This document shows, in pieces, positions 16,948 through 26,057 of a stretch of 64,000 bases of DNA. Both the position numbers and the translations under genes were made by a program. The DNA comes from Prosthecobacter debontii (GTDB lineage: Bacteria; Verrucomicrobiota; Verrucomicrobiia; Verrucomicrobiales; Akkermansiaceae): contig CAMBPB010000003.1 in NCBI GenBank assembly GCA_945869465.1, forward strand, positions 27,070-91,069, written 5' to 3'. Below the pieces are notes generated by a model. The model was not told where the DNA came from and searched no databases. It was given only the letters and a program-made list of their open reading frames with translations. Numbering within the stretch: the stretch's first letter is position 1; the number at the start of each line of letters is the position of its first letter.

Positions 16948-19900
16948 ATGATCAAAGTCACCTCATCCAGAACTTTTTTTGTCCCGCTCGCGGCTCTCAT
17001 GTTCGGCTGCGCATCCGCCCATGCCGCGGAGTGGCTGACGCTCCCCGCCAAGGCCGGCACCTCCAATGGGAAAAAGGTCGTGCTGGTTTCCGGCGACGAG
17101 GAATACCGCAGCGAGGAATCCTGCCCGATGCTGGCCAAGATCCTCAGCCAGAAATTCGGATTCGACTGCGTGGTGCTCTTCGCCATCAACCCCGACGGCG
17201 GGCACATTGACTCCAACCTCCAAACCAACATCCCGGGCACCGCGGCGTTGGACTCTGCCGATCTGATGATCATTGGCACGCGCTTCCGTCAGTTGCCAGA
17301 CGATCAAATCGCCAGGTTCGCGGCGTTTCTCAATGCGGGAAAACCCGTCATTGGTTTCCGCACCGCCACCCACGCCTTCACCGGAAGTGCCCGCACCGGC
17401 GATTTCAAATGGGATGATTTCGGTCTCAAGATCCTCGGTGAAAAATGGGTGAGCCATCACGGCAATCACAAGGTGGAGGGAACCCGCAGTGTGGTCGAGG
17501 CAGCCAACGCGAAACATGAGATCCTGCAGGGAGTTGGGGAAATCTTCGCCACCACCGATGTCTATGGCGTTGCCAACCTCGACTCGAAGGCCGCCACCAT
17601 CCTTCTCCGTGGCGCGGTCACGCAGTCGCTCGCCCCGACATCGGACACCATCGTGGGGGCCCGCAACAACCCGATGATGCCGCTGGCATGGCTGCGGGAA
17701 TACACCGCGCCTAACGGAACAGCGAGGGGCAAGGCCTTCTGCACCACGCTCGGAGCCAGCGTGGATTTCGCCGATGAGGATCTGCGCCGCATGGTGGTCA
17801 ACACGACGCTTCATCTCACGGGTTTGAAAGTGCCGGACAAGGCCGAGGTGAGCTTCGTCGATCCGTTCAAGCCGACGATGTATGGATTCATCGAAGACAA
17901 GCAGTTTTACCGGAAACGCAATCTCAAGCCCGATGACTACGCGCTTGGCAAGAGCCCCGCAACCGGCCTGCCGGGCGACGAGGCCAATCAGGGTGAAAAG
18001 ACCGCGCCCGGAGCACCTCACGCCCCGGCGCAGGATCCGCCCGCCGCAACGGAAGCCCGGCCCCAGATCGTCGCCCCGCCCGCGCCCGGCGAGCGAATCG
18101 TGTTCATCGGCAACGGACTTGCGGAACGGGATGTTTATTACAGCCGCTTGGAAGCCGAGTTCCATCTGCGCTATCCTGACCAGAAACTTTTCATCCGCAA
18201 CATGGGCCGCCCAGGCGACACTCCTGGCTTCCGCCCGCACCCGGCACGCGCATCACAATGGGCTTTTCCTGACGCCCAAAAGTTCCGCCCTGAGAACGCC
18301 AAACACAACGGCAAGGGATTCTTCCCCACGCCCGACCAATGGCTCACCCACCTGAAGGCGGACACCATCGTCGCGTTTTTCGGTTATAACGAATCGTTCG
18401 ACGGCCCGCTGGGAGTGGACAACTACGAGGCCGAACTCGAGGCCTTTGTCCGCCACACTCTCGGCAAGGCCTACAACGGCGCCGCCGCCCCGCGCCTGGT
18501 GCTGGCCTCGCCGATCGCCTACGAGGATCTATCAAAAACCCGCGACCTGCCGGACGGCTCGAAGGAAAACGCCAACCTCGCGCTCTACACCGCCGCCATG
18601 GAACGCGTGGCGAAAAAACATGCGCTCACTTTCATCGATCTGTTCACTCCGACCAAGGCGCTCTACACCACCGCCAAACAACCGTTCACCGGCTACGGAT
18701 TCATCCCCGGGGAGACTGGCTATCAACAACTCGCGGTGCTGCTCGCCAATGGCGTCTATGGTTCGCAACCACGCGTTTCCAAAGCGGATCCCGAAAAGCT
18801 GCATGCCGCCCTGCAGCAGAAAAACTGGTTCTGGAACAACGATTACAACATTCTCAACGGAGTCCACACCCATGGTGGGCGCTACAACCCCTTCGGTCCG
18901 CAGAACTATCCGGATGAAGTGAAAAAGACCCGCGAAATGGCCGCCCTGCGCGACGATCTCGTTCATGCCGTGGCTTCCGGCAAAACCACCAGCCTCAGTG
19001 TCGATGACTCCAAGACCCATGCGCTGCCGCCGGTGAAATCCAATGTCAACCGGGACCCGAAATACCAATACGGCGAAGACGCCGAGAAATCCCTAACCGT
19101 GCCGGCGGGATACAAGGTGCAACTGTTCGCCTCTGAAAAGGAATTTCCCAACCTCGCCAACCCGATGCAGCTCTCGTTTGACGATCGCGGACGGCTGTGG
19201 GTCTCCACCATGCCCACCTATCCACACTACCGTCCCGGTGATCCGCTGCCCGATGACAAGATCCTCATCTACGAGGACACCAACGGCGACGGCCGGGCCG
19301 ACAAGGAAACCGTCTTTGCCGACAAGCTCCACCTGCCCATCGGTTTCGAGTTCGCTCCCGAGGGGGTCTATATCTCACAGGAGCCCAACATCGTCCTGCT
19401 GCGCGACACCGATGGCGACGACCGCGCCGATGTCCGCGAGATCGTGTTAGGTGGCTTCGACTCCCACGATACCCACCACGCCATCAGCGCCTATTGTGCC
19501 GATCCCTCCGGCGCCTTCCTCATGGGCGAGGGCGTCTTCCTGCACTCCAATGTGGAATCCGCCTACGGCCCGGTGCGCGCCATGGACGGCGGATTTTTCC
19601 GCTTTAATCCGCAACGCGCCCATCTCGAACGCACGGCCCAGCTAAGCATCCCGAATCCCTGGGGCATCGCATTCGATGATTGGGGCCAGGATTTCTTCCT
19701 CCACACCTCCGGCACCAGCATCAACTGGATGCTGCCCGCATCCGTTAGGCCGACCTACGGCAGCCAGTGCCCGTCGTCGCCCGACCTGGCGCCCAAAGGC
19801 AATGCGGTCCGCCCGACCTCGGGACTTGAGTTCGTGTCGTCCCGCCATTTCCCCGACGAGGTCCAGGGCGACATGTTGCTCTGCAACAGCATCGGGTTCC

Positions 19901-21129
19901 TCGGCATCAAACAACATTCGATCATCGATGACGGCACTGGTTACAAAACCGCCTTCCGCCAGGATTTGCTGAAATCCTCCGACGGCAACTTCCGCCCGGT
20001 GGACCTTGAATTCGCTCCCGACGGCTCGTTGTATGTCATCGACTGGCACAACGCCCTCATCGGGCACATGCAGCACAACGCTCGCGATCCGCTGCGCGAC
20101 CATGTCCACGGCCGCGTCTATCGCATCACCTATCCGTCCCGCCCGCTGGTCAAACCCGCCGAAGTCGAAAAAGCCCCCGCTGCAACTTTGTTAGATAATC
20201 TCAAGCTTCCCGAATACCGCACCCGCTACCGCAGCCGCCGGGAACTTCGTTCGCACCCTGCCGGCGAGGTTCTGCCCTTGCTCAAGGCATGGGTCGCCAA
20301 ACTCGATCCCAAGGATCTGCGTTACGAACACCACCTCGTGGAAGCGCTCTGGAGCACGTGGGCGCTCAATCAGGTGGATGAAACCCTGTTGCGCCAGGTG
20401 CTTGAGGCGCAGGACCCCCGCGCCCGCGCCGCCGCCGTGCGGGTGCTCCGCTACAACACCCATCGCATCGCCACTCATCCGGAACTCCTCACCAAGGCCG
20501 CCACCGATCCCCACGGCCGCGTGCGGCTGGAAGCCATCATCGCGGCGTCATGGCTGAACAATGCCGTTGGCAAAAAAGTGGTGGCCGCAGCCGCCGCCCT
20601 GCCGCTTGATGGGTGGAACCAAAACGCGGCCAACACCGCCAAAACCCGCCTTGAAGGCGCCAAGGAAGCCCTTGTGGATGAACATCCCGCCCCGCCCGCT
20701 CCCGAGCACCTAACGGATGCTGCGAAGAAACAATTCCTCGCCGGCCACGCGATCTATTTCCGCGACGCCCACTGCGCCACCTGCCACCAAGCCGATGGCA
20801 AGGGCCTCGACCCCGCGTTTCCCCCTCTTACCAGCAGCCCGTGGGTCGCCGACGATCCGGAACGCCTCATCAAACTCGTGCTGCATGGCATGATCGGCCC
20901 CTTCGAACTCAACGGTAAAAAATATCAGGGGCTCGTCCCGATGACCCCGTTTGGCGGCTTGATGAAGGATGACGAAGTCGCCGCGGTGCTCACTTATGTG
21001 CGCAACAGTTTCGGCAACAAGGCCTCCGCCATTCAGCCGGAGCAGGTCGCCAAAGTCCGTGAGGCCACCCAATCACGCCAGAGTTTCTATGTCGTGGATG
21101 ACCTGCTCAAGGAGCACCCGCTGAAATAA
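16948..21129 (+). CDS. Composite secreted protein: ThuA-like + SGNH-like + PVC-type dehydrogenase + HEAT + cytochrome c
   Basis: A 1393-residue exported protein. Order: signal peptide (FFVPLAALMFGCASAHAAE); ThuA-like glutamine-amidotransferase fold (about 25-250, VVLVSGDEEYRSEES, AFTGSA); SGNH/GDSL-like region (about 345-610, ERIVFIGNGLAERD, FFGYNESFDG); PVC-type membrane-bound-dehydrogenase beta-propeller (about 700-1070, QLSFDDRGRLWVSTMPTYP, NGDGRADK, PNPWGIAFDDWG); HEAT-like helices; and a C-terminal class I cytochrome c with HCATCH as haem site. Such proteins are abundant in Planctomycetes and Verrucomicrobia and probably oxidise sugars in the periplasm, passing electrons to the attached haem. 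Start at 16948 is chosen by the signal peptide. All parts are in one frame without interruption. Confidence 0.88.
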   Translation: MIKVTSSRTFFVPLAALMFGCASAHAAEWLTLPAKAGTSNGKKVVLVSGDEEYRSEESCPMLAKILSQKFGFDCVVLFAINPDGGHIDSNLQTNIPGTAALDSADLMIIGTRFRQLPDDQIARFAAFLNAGKPVIGFRTATHAFTGSARTGDFKWDDFGLKILGEKWVSHHGNHKVEGTRSVVEAANAKHEILQGVGEIFATTDVYGVANLDSKAATILLRGAVTQSLAPTSDTIVGARNNPMMPLAWLREYTAPNGTARGKAFCTTLGASVDFADEDLRRMVVNTTLHLTGLKVPDKAEVSFVDPFKPTMYGFIEDKQFYRKRNLKPDDYALGKSPATGLPGDEANQGEKTAPGAPHAPAQDPPAATEARPQIVAPPAPGERIVFIGNGLAERDVYYSRLEAEFHLRYPDQKLFIRNMGRPGDTPGFRPHPARASQWAFPDAQKFRPENAKHNGKGFFPTPDQWLTHLKADTIVAFFGYNESFDGPLGVDNYEAELEAFVRHTLGKAYNGAAAPRLVLASPIAYEDLSKTRDLPDGSKENANLALYTAAMERVAKKHALTFIDLFTPTKALYTTAKQPFTGYGFIPGETGYQQLAVLLANGVYGSQPRVSKADPEKLHAALQQKNWFWNNDYNILNGVHTHGGRYNPFGPQNYPDEVKKTREMAALRDDLVHAVASGKTTSLSVDDSKTHALPPVKSNVNRDPKYQYGEDAEKSLTVPAGYKVQLFASEKEFPNLANPMQLSFDDRGRLWVSTMPTYPHYRPGDPLPDDKILIYEDTNGDGRADKETVFADKLHLPIGFEFAPEGVYISQEPNIVLLRDTDGDDRADVREIVLGGFDSHDTHHAISAYCADPSGAFLMGEGVFLHSNVESAYGPVRAMDGGFFRFNPQRAHLERTAQLSIPNPWGIAFDDWGQDFFLHTSGTSINWMLPASVRPTYGSQCPSSPDLAPKGNAVRPTSGLEFVSSRHFPDEVQGDMLLCNSIGFLGIKQHSIIDDGTGYKTAFRQDLLKSSDGNFRPVDLEFAPDGSLYVIDWHNALIGHMQHNARDPLRDHVHGRVYRITYPSRPLVKPAEVEKAPAATLLDNLKLPEYRTRYRSRRELRSHPAGEVLPLLKAWVAKLDPKDLRYEHHLVEALWSTWALNQVDETLLRQVLEAQDPRARAAAVRVLRYNTHRIATHPELLTKAATDPHGRVRLEAIIAASWLNNAVGKKVVAAAAALPLDGWNQNAANTAKTRLEGAKEALVDEHPAPPAPEHLTDAAKKQFLAGHAIYFRDAHCATCHQADGKGLDPAFPPLTSSPWVADDPERLIKLVLHGMIGPFELNGKKYQGLVPMTPFGGLMKDDEVAAVLTYVRNSFGNKASAIQPEQVAKVREATQSRQSFYVVDDLLKEHPLK

Positions 21130-21135
21130 CAGCGA

Positions 21136-21732
21136 TCACCCCTGCAGGACGCGCAGGGCCCCGCGAACCAGCGCTTCGGCAGGAGCGTTGGCTTCGCCTT
21201 CCAGCACTTTGCGCAGCGCCTTGCGGGCATCCACCTGTTTGTAACCGAGGGCCAGCAACGCCAACTCCGCGTCGGCGCCGGCGGCGCTGACCTCGCCGGC
21301 GGCGGCATCCTGCCAGGTGTCGGTCACCCCGACCTTATCCTTGAGCTCCAGCACGATCCGTTCGGCGGTTTTTTTCCCCAGCCCCTTGATGCGGGAAAGT
21401 TCCGCGGTGTTTCCCGCGACCACGCAGCTTTTAAAACGCGTAACGGGCATCCCGCTCAGCACCGCCATCGCGATCGACGGGCCGATCCCGCTTACGCGCT
21501 CGATGAGCATCAGGAACACATCGCGTTCCTCCTCGGTGGCAAAGCCATAAAGCGTGTGGGCGGTTTCCCGAATGTGGAGGTGCGTCCGCAAATCCACTTC
21601 CAAGCCCTCCGCCGCGTGCAGGCGATCAAAGGTGGAAAGTGGCACGATCACTTCGTAACCGACCCCATGCACATCCACCACCAAGCGGTTCGGATACGCC
21701 TCGATCACCTTGCCGCGCAATCTTGCAATCAT
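21136..21732 (-). CDS. ruvA: Holliday junction branch-migration protein RuvA
   Basis: Binds four-way DNA junctions and loads RuvB. The 198-residue protein has the OB-fold N-terminus (MIARLRGKVIEAYPNRLVVDVHGVGYEV), two helix-hairpin-helix segments (LIERVSGIGPSIAMAVLSGM and LSRIKGLGKKTAERIVLELKDK) and the C-terminal domain III that contacts RuvB (ALLALGYKQVDARKALRKV). Length and order match the family. ruvB and ruvC are not adjacent. It converges with the composite gene ending at 21129, leaving 6 bp. Confidence 0.96.
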   Translation of the reverse strand: MIARLRGKVIEAYPNRLVVDVHGVGYEVIVPLSTFDRLHAAEGLEVDLRTHLHIRETAHTLYGFATEEERDVFLMLIERVSGIGPSIAMAVLSGMPVTRFKSCVVAGNTAELSRIKGLGKKTAERIVLELKDKVGVTDTWQDAAAGEVSAAGADAELALLALGYKQVDARKALRKVLEGEANAPAEALVRGALRVLQG

Positions 21733-21778
21733 TCTGCCGACAGTTTGGCGACACCGCCCCGCCCGTCAATCCCGATCC

Positions 21779-22639
21779 TCACGACGTGCGGCCGGGATCG
21801 TTCAGTTCCAGACTGGCGAGAATGATGCCGAGGTAGGTTCTGGCCTGGCGGGCGCGTTCCATGATGCGATCGGGTGATTCGCCGCTGTCGGCCAGTTCGA
21901 GGATGAGCGGGCCGAGAAACCGCCACTGGCGCAACTGGCGCATGAGGGAAATCCAATCGATGGCACCCTCACCGGGCGGGAGGTGCTGGTCGCGGTCGCC
22001 TAGATTGTCATTGACGTGCAGCATGCGGAGGTGGCCTGACAGTTTGTGAATGACGGTCCGGAGGTCGCCGGATAGAAAGGCATGGCCGGTGTCCAGACAG
22101 GTGCCGACGTTGGTTTCGCGGATCGCACCTAGCAGGTAGAGCATGTCGCTGGTGTGGCCGAACATCAGGTGCGGAAGCATGTTTTCCAACAGCAGCACCA
22201 GGCCGAGATCCCGGCAGTGATGGGCCACTTCGTTGAGCGAGGCGGTGGCGCAGACCATGCGGTGGTACCATTCCTCGGGCCGGGGTTTGCCTTCCTTTTC
22301 CGGCCCCGGGTGGAGCACGACGTAGCGCGCGCCGAGGGCATGGGCGGCATTGCAGGCGACGAATACCTGGCGGACCGAGGATTCGCGGTGCGAGGGATTG
22401 AGCGACGAGATGTCGATGACTTCGGCGAACGGGGCATGGAAGGAATTGGCCACGATGCCGAGGCTTTTCATCAGGTCCGCCGCTTCCTGAACATGGACCG
22501 GATCGTGATAGTCGAGGTGGGCGGGAAACGAGCAGACCTCGATCAGGGTGAAGCCGCCATTGCGCACGATAGGCAACGCGTCCAGGATGTCGGTCCTGTA
22601 AAAACAGCCGGTGGAGATGCCGCATGGCCAATCGCTCAT
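21779..22639 (-). CDS. Sugar isomerase/epimerase or endonuclease IV-like TIM barrel
   Basis: A 286-residue protein of the AP endonuclease 2 / xylose isomerase-like TIM-barrel superfamily. Metal ligands are recognisable: His in SFHAPF, His in VLHPGPEK, Glu in LLLENM, Asp and His in CLDTGHAF, His in LHVND, the D-x-H in RDQHLPPGEG and Glu in LILEL. This full set is shared by sugar isomerases and by endonuclease IV, so substrate is undecided; the HLPPGEGAIDW pattern is more usual in isomerases. Its ATG overlaps the TGA of the primase-like gene by 4 bp (ATGA at 22636-22639), so the two are translationally coupled, which raises the nuclease option. Confidence 0.8.
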   Translation of the reverse strand: MSDWPCGISTGCFYRTDILDALPIVRNGGFTLIEVCSFPAHLDYHDPVHVQEAADLMKSLGIVANSFHAPFAEVIDISSLNPSHRESSVRQVFVACNAAHALGARYVVLHPGPEKEGKPRPEEWYHRMVCATASLNEVAHHCRDLGLVLLLENMLPHLMFGHTSDMLYLLGAIRETNVGTCLDTGHAFLSGDLRTVIHKLSGHLRMLHVNDNLGDRDQHLPPGEGAIDWISLMRQLRQWRFLGPLILELADSGESPDRIMERARQARTYLGIILASLELNDPGRTS

Positions 22640-24105
22640 AAGGGTCGGGGATGGTTTTTCTTTGGCAGATAGATCTTACCGTAGATCGGAGCCAGCGAGC
22701 AATCGCAGGGGTTCCAACAGAACTGTTTTTCCTGTTGGGAGACACAGTTGAAATCGACGCCTGTATCAACGCCCTGGTCGATTTGACCGGCGAACAGGCG
22801 GACATAGAATTCCGCGCGTTGGACGGGATCGTAGTCATCCCACTGGGCACCCCAGTGGTGGGCGGGATCCTGGAATTTGGCGGCCACGAGCGCGGCGATA
22901 TGTCGCGGATGCCAGCCGCCGGCAAGCAGGCAGCGGGTGATGAGTTGGATTCCCGAGGGTTTGAGCAGCAGGTCGTTGGGGTTGGCAAGCACATGTTTGG
23001 CACAGGGTGGCAGGGTATCGATGGCCGCCGCGTCGGAGTCGGTTTTCCGCCGGGAGGGGAAACCATGGCCGCGCGAATAGAATTTGCGGTGGAAGTCCAT
23101 GAGCTCCGAGTTCCGATAGGCATCGAGCAGCCGCCGGGTGCCTTTTGCTGCCTGCGGGATTCCGGCTCCGGCGCGGTGGGCCAGATCGATGATGGTGGCG
23201 GGATTCTGGCGCTGTTCGATGAGTTGAAGGATATTCATTTCATGCAAAGGCAGGGTGAAAAACCCCGGCACCTGGTCGGAAATGCCAAGGCGCTCGATCA
23301 GTCCGGATATCCAGGGCTTGCGGTAAACGGTGTAGGGGATGCGGATCATCCGGCTCGGCAGGGGATCGCCATATTCGGAGATATCGATCGAGAGCATTTC
23401 CCGCGCGCCGGAGCGGCCGTGGCCGACGTGTTGGGCGGTGATTTCCACCGGGATTTCGCACACCGCACCCGCTTCCCGCTTGAGCAAGTGGGCGAGGAAT
23501 TCCATCAGCAGGGCGACGTGCGGAAACAGCGGGTCTGGCGGGCTTTCGAGCTCCGGCGTGGTGCAAATGCCGAGGCGCGCAATCGCCTCGGCGATCGGAG
23601 AAAACCTGCGGATTTTCCACACGAAATGGTGGCCCTGGCCGGTGACGACGTGGAGATAGTGAATGCCGAAGGCGAGCAAGCGGCTTTCGATCACGCGGAC
23701 CAGCGGTTCCTGAAGCAGGAACGTCCGCTGTGGATCCACGAAGGCCGCCGCGGGATCGTCGAAGTTAACATATTCGATGTCCAAGTGAATGAGCATCGAC
23801 ACCCGGTCTTCGAGTGAGCGTGCCAGCTCGCAACTTTCGTTGAGGATCGAATGGAGATGGGCGGCAGGCTGGCGATCGACCTTGCACGGGTTGGACGGGT
23901 CGAGCCGCCCAAGAAACAGGCAGGTGGCGTTTTTCAGGTGGTTTCCGCCCAGATACTCGATGATCCGTTGTCTAACCATCGAGTTTTCAAGCACCTCCCG
24001 GAAGGTGGGAGACGGATTGGGCTCGGCGAGGAGCGTGCCATGTTTCATCGCGATGGGAGCGGGGGAGTGCGTTGAAAGCGAGGGGAAATCCTCCCTCGCT
24101 TTCAT
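22636..24105 (-). CDS. Archaeo-eukaryotic primase (AEP)-like protein
   Basis: A 489-residue soluble protein that I read as AEP-superfamily. Motif I is LIHLDIEYVNFD (D-x-E, as in PrimPol-type enzymes); motif II is VVTGQGHHFVWKI; motif III is SIDISEYGD, followed by SRMIRIPYTVYRKP, which resembles the Arg/Lys block after the third metal ligand of PriS-like primases. The C-terminal part begins LPPCAKHVL, a pattern seen in PriL-like and PriCT-like domains, and ends with clustered cysteines (NCVSQQEKQFC, CDC) that could hold a metal or Fe-S cluster. An alternative start is at 24048 (MKHGTLL). It is coupled to the TIM-barrel gene by a 4-bp overlap. The fold assignment is mine from motifs and needs profile confirmation. 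Confidence 0.6.
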   Translation of the reverse strand: MKAREDFPSLSTHSPAPIAMKHGTLLAEPNPSPTFREVLENSMVRQRIIEYLGGNHLKNATCLFLGRLDPSNPCKVDRQPAAHLHSILNESCELARSLEDRVSMLIHLDIEYVNFDDPAAAFVDPQRTFLLQEPLVRVIESRLLAFGIHYLHVVTGQGHHFVWKIRRFSPIAEAIARLGICTTPELESPPDPLFPHVALLMEFLAHLLKREAGAVCEIPVEITAQHVGHGRSGAREMLSIDISEYGDPLPSRMIRIPYTVYRKPWISGLIERLGISDQVPGFFTLPLHEMNILQLIEQRQNPATIIDLAHRAGAGIPQAAKGTRRLLDAYRNSELMDFHRKFYSRGHGFPSRRKTDSDAAAIDTLPPCAKHVLANPNDLLLKPSGIQLITRCLLAGGWHPRHIAALVAAKFQDPAHHWGAQWDDYDPVQRAEFYVRLFAGQIDQGVDTGVDFNCVSQQEKQFCWNPCDCSLAPIYGKIYLPKKNHPRPL

Positions 24106-24150
24106 GCCGCGTTTTGGGAACCAGACCGGCAGTGGCCGAGGTTGAAGGAT

Positions 24151-24840
24151 TCAGTGATGGTCGCTCGGATTGCCGAGATGGCCGCGCAGCCAAGCGGCGC
24201 TCGGGTGGGCCATGGCTTCGAGTTTTCCGGGTTCGCCGAACCAATGCGAAGCGCCGGGAACCACCAGCAACTGCTTCTCTCCGCCCAAATGCGGGAGGGC
24301 TTCGCGGTTCATCGCGATTCCCCGAGGGTCGTTTTCCCCGACGATTAACAGCGTGGGACACCTCACATCGGCCAGCACGGGAGTCGCGAGATCCATCCGT
24401 CCGCCGCGAGTCACGACGGCGCCCAGTGAGATGCCCACCTCGGCTGCGGCGATCAAAGCCGCCGCGCCGCCGGCATTGGCGCCGAAGTATCCGATCCGCA
24501 AATCTGCCGTGTCGCGGTTGGCTGCCGCCCACTTCGTCACCGCCATCAAGCGTTGTGCCAGCAAGTTGGCGTCGTCGCGATATTGTGCCGTGGCGTCGTC
24601 GTCGCTGGCTTCAGCGTCGGTGAGCAGGTCGCAGAGCAGCGTGCCAAGTCCCTGTTCGCGGAAAATCCGGGCCATGTGCCGGATTCGCGGGTGGTTGCGG
24701 CAGCGGCTATCATCGGCAAAAATGACCAGGGCGGTCGATTCTTCGGGCACTTGAAGATCCGCGAGCAGAAAGACGCCGCCTGCGGCGATCCGTATGCATT
24801 TGCTGATCTCACCAGTTGGATTGGATTGGATTGAGTTCAT
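24151..24840 (-). CDS. Dienelactone-hydrolase-like alpha/beta hydrolase with Asn at the nucleophile position
   Basis: A 229-residue cytoplasmic alpha/beta-hydrolase-fold protein. The nucleophile elbow reads GYFGANAGGAAAL; related proteins have GYFGASTG, so the expected Ser is Asn here (codon aat). The rest of the triad is in place: Asp in LIVGENDPRG and His in VPGASHWFGEPG. Related proteins often occur fused to or beside phosphoribosyltransferases. With Asn the usual ester hydrolysis should be lost, so the protein may be inactive or have another role. It lies 45 bp upstream of the primase-like gene on the same strand. Confidence 0.8.
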   Translation of the reverse strand: MNSIQSNPTGEISKCIRIAAGGVFLLADLQVPEESTALVIFADDSRCRNHPRIRHMARIFREQGLGTLLCDLLTDAEASDDDATAQYRDDANLLAQRLMAVTKWAAANRDTADLRIGYFGANAGGAAALIAAAEVGISLGAVVTRGGRMDLATPVLADVRCPTLLIVGENDPRGIAMNREALPHLGGEKQLLVVPGASHWFGEPGKLEAMAHPSAAWLRGHLGNPSDHH

Positions 24841-25083
24841 GTGTATTGATTCCAGTTGAGGTCCCGGGTGAGGTGGCCAGCAGCGCGATTGAGATGCTTT
24901 GAATTCGGGCCATAAAGCGTCTGGGAGGAGTTCAAAGGAAGCAAATCACGCAGTTTTGAATAAAACCGAAGGTCGGCGAATGTCCACACAATAAACGTTT
25001 CCACGGATTAAAAAACCTAGGGTTTCAACGCATTGATTCCAGATTGCATCTTTTCCCCGGAACTCATTGAATCGTCCACCCCC

Positions 25084-25806
25084 ATGCCCAATCCCGCAAC
25101 CCATCGTTTGAACCAGGCGCAGCGTGACGAACTGACCCGCCGCGTGCTGGCCGGAGAAAAGGCGACCGCGCTGGCGCAGGAATTCAGCATCACCCGGGCC
25201 TATGTGGCCTTGCTCAAGGCGCAGGCGCTCAATCCGGAACGCTACATCCGCAGGGCGGAGGGCAAGCTGTCGCGAAAGCTCACCCCGGCCGAGGCGGAAA
25301 AATTCCGCGAAACGCTGGCAGGCAGCACGCCGGAGGATCACGATTTGATTCCGACCGCGGAGCGCTGGTCACTGGAGCACGGCCAACAATTGGCGTGGAA
25401 ACTATTCCAAAAAAAGCTGAGTGTGCGGGCACTCACGGACTTTTTGACGCCCTTCATACCCAAGCGCAGCGAGTTCCGTTTTAGCAAACCCAAGCCGCCC
25501 AAGCCGCATCACATCAACCAGATTTCGCCGGAGCTGGCCAAGGATCCGCACTACGTCGCTTACTATCTCTCGCCGATCTGTGAGCAGATCGTCCGCCGTG
25601 AATATGAGTTGGCGCTGGCCGATTGGGAGGCGCGTTTTGCGGACGCCGAGGAGCGGCACCAGCAGGAGGAAAAGGCCCGCCAGGAGGGGACGTCCGCCGG
25701 GATTGAGCCGCAAGGCCCGCTCGCACGGGGCCGGCGGATCGGCAAACATTCGAACAGCAAAGGCAGCCCGTTCACCTCGCCCAAGCGCCGCAAAAAACGC
25801 CGCTAG
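25084..25806 (+). CDS. Putative DNA-binding protein with N-terminal HTH and basic tail
   Basis: I do not recognise a named family for this 240-residue protein. Residues about 8-45 (LNQAQRDELTRRVLAGEKATALAQEFSITRAYVALLKAQ) look like a helix-turn-helix of the transposase/Hin type. The middle is charged and helical. Residues about 180-200 form a Glu-rich coiled coil, and the C-terminus is strongly basic (SPKRRKKRR). This suggests nucleic-acid binding. The start at 25084 is preferred over one at 25033 because it begins directly before the HTH; leader is gtccacccccATG. A degenerate transposase origin is possible. Confidence 0.6.
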   Translation: MPNPATHRLNQAQRDELTRRVLAGEKATALAQEFSITRAYVALLKAQALNPERYIRRAEGKLSRKLTPAEAEKFRETLAGSTPEDHDLIPTAERWSLEHGQQLAWKLFQKKLSVRALTDFLTPFIPKRSEFRFSKPKPPKPHHINQISPELAKDPHYVAYYLSPICEQIVRREYELALADWEARFADAEERHQQEEKARQEGTSAGIEPQGPLARGRRIGKHSNSKGSPFTSPKRRKKRR

Positions 25807-25869
25807 TATCGCGTAAAACACCAAGTGCCGGACAGGCCAAGGAGGGTGGACATTTGGATGGCTGCATCA

Positions 25870-25959
25870 TTGACAGCAGAATCATTTTTGAAGAGCCATA
25901 AAGGGCACCAAGCCACCAATCATCTCTTCAATGAAGAAGGCCTCAAATGATGCTGTCAA
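25870..25959. repeat. Inverted repeat in the gap before the sulfatase gene
   Basis: ttgacagcagaatcatt (25870-25886) is nearly complementary to aatgatgctgtcaa (25946-25959), with a 3-nt insertion in the left arm and about 60 nt between. It could form a long hairpin or mark a degraded mobile element. No gene lies between the arms. Confidence 0.45.
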
Positions 25960-26057
25960 AAATCTTGCGTGCCCGCGCATCGGCCATGCTTTTCAGGATT
26001 GCAATCGTCTGAATTCACGTTCGCATGGGGCATGACTCAACCCTCCGCGCTTTCCCG

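Noticed and set aside
25012..25024. aaacc-tag-ggttt inverted repeat as an operator
   Set aside because: Too short and isolated, with no second site near the 25084 gene.
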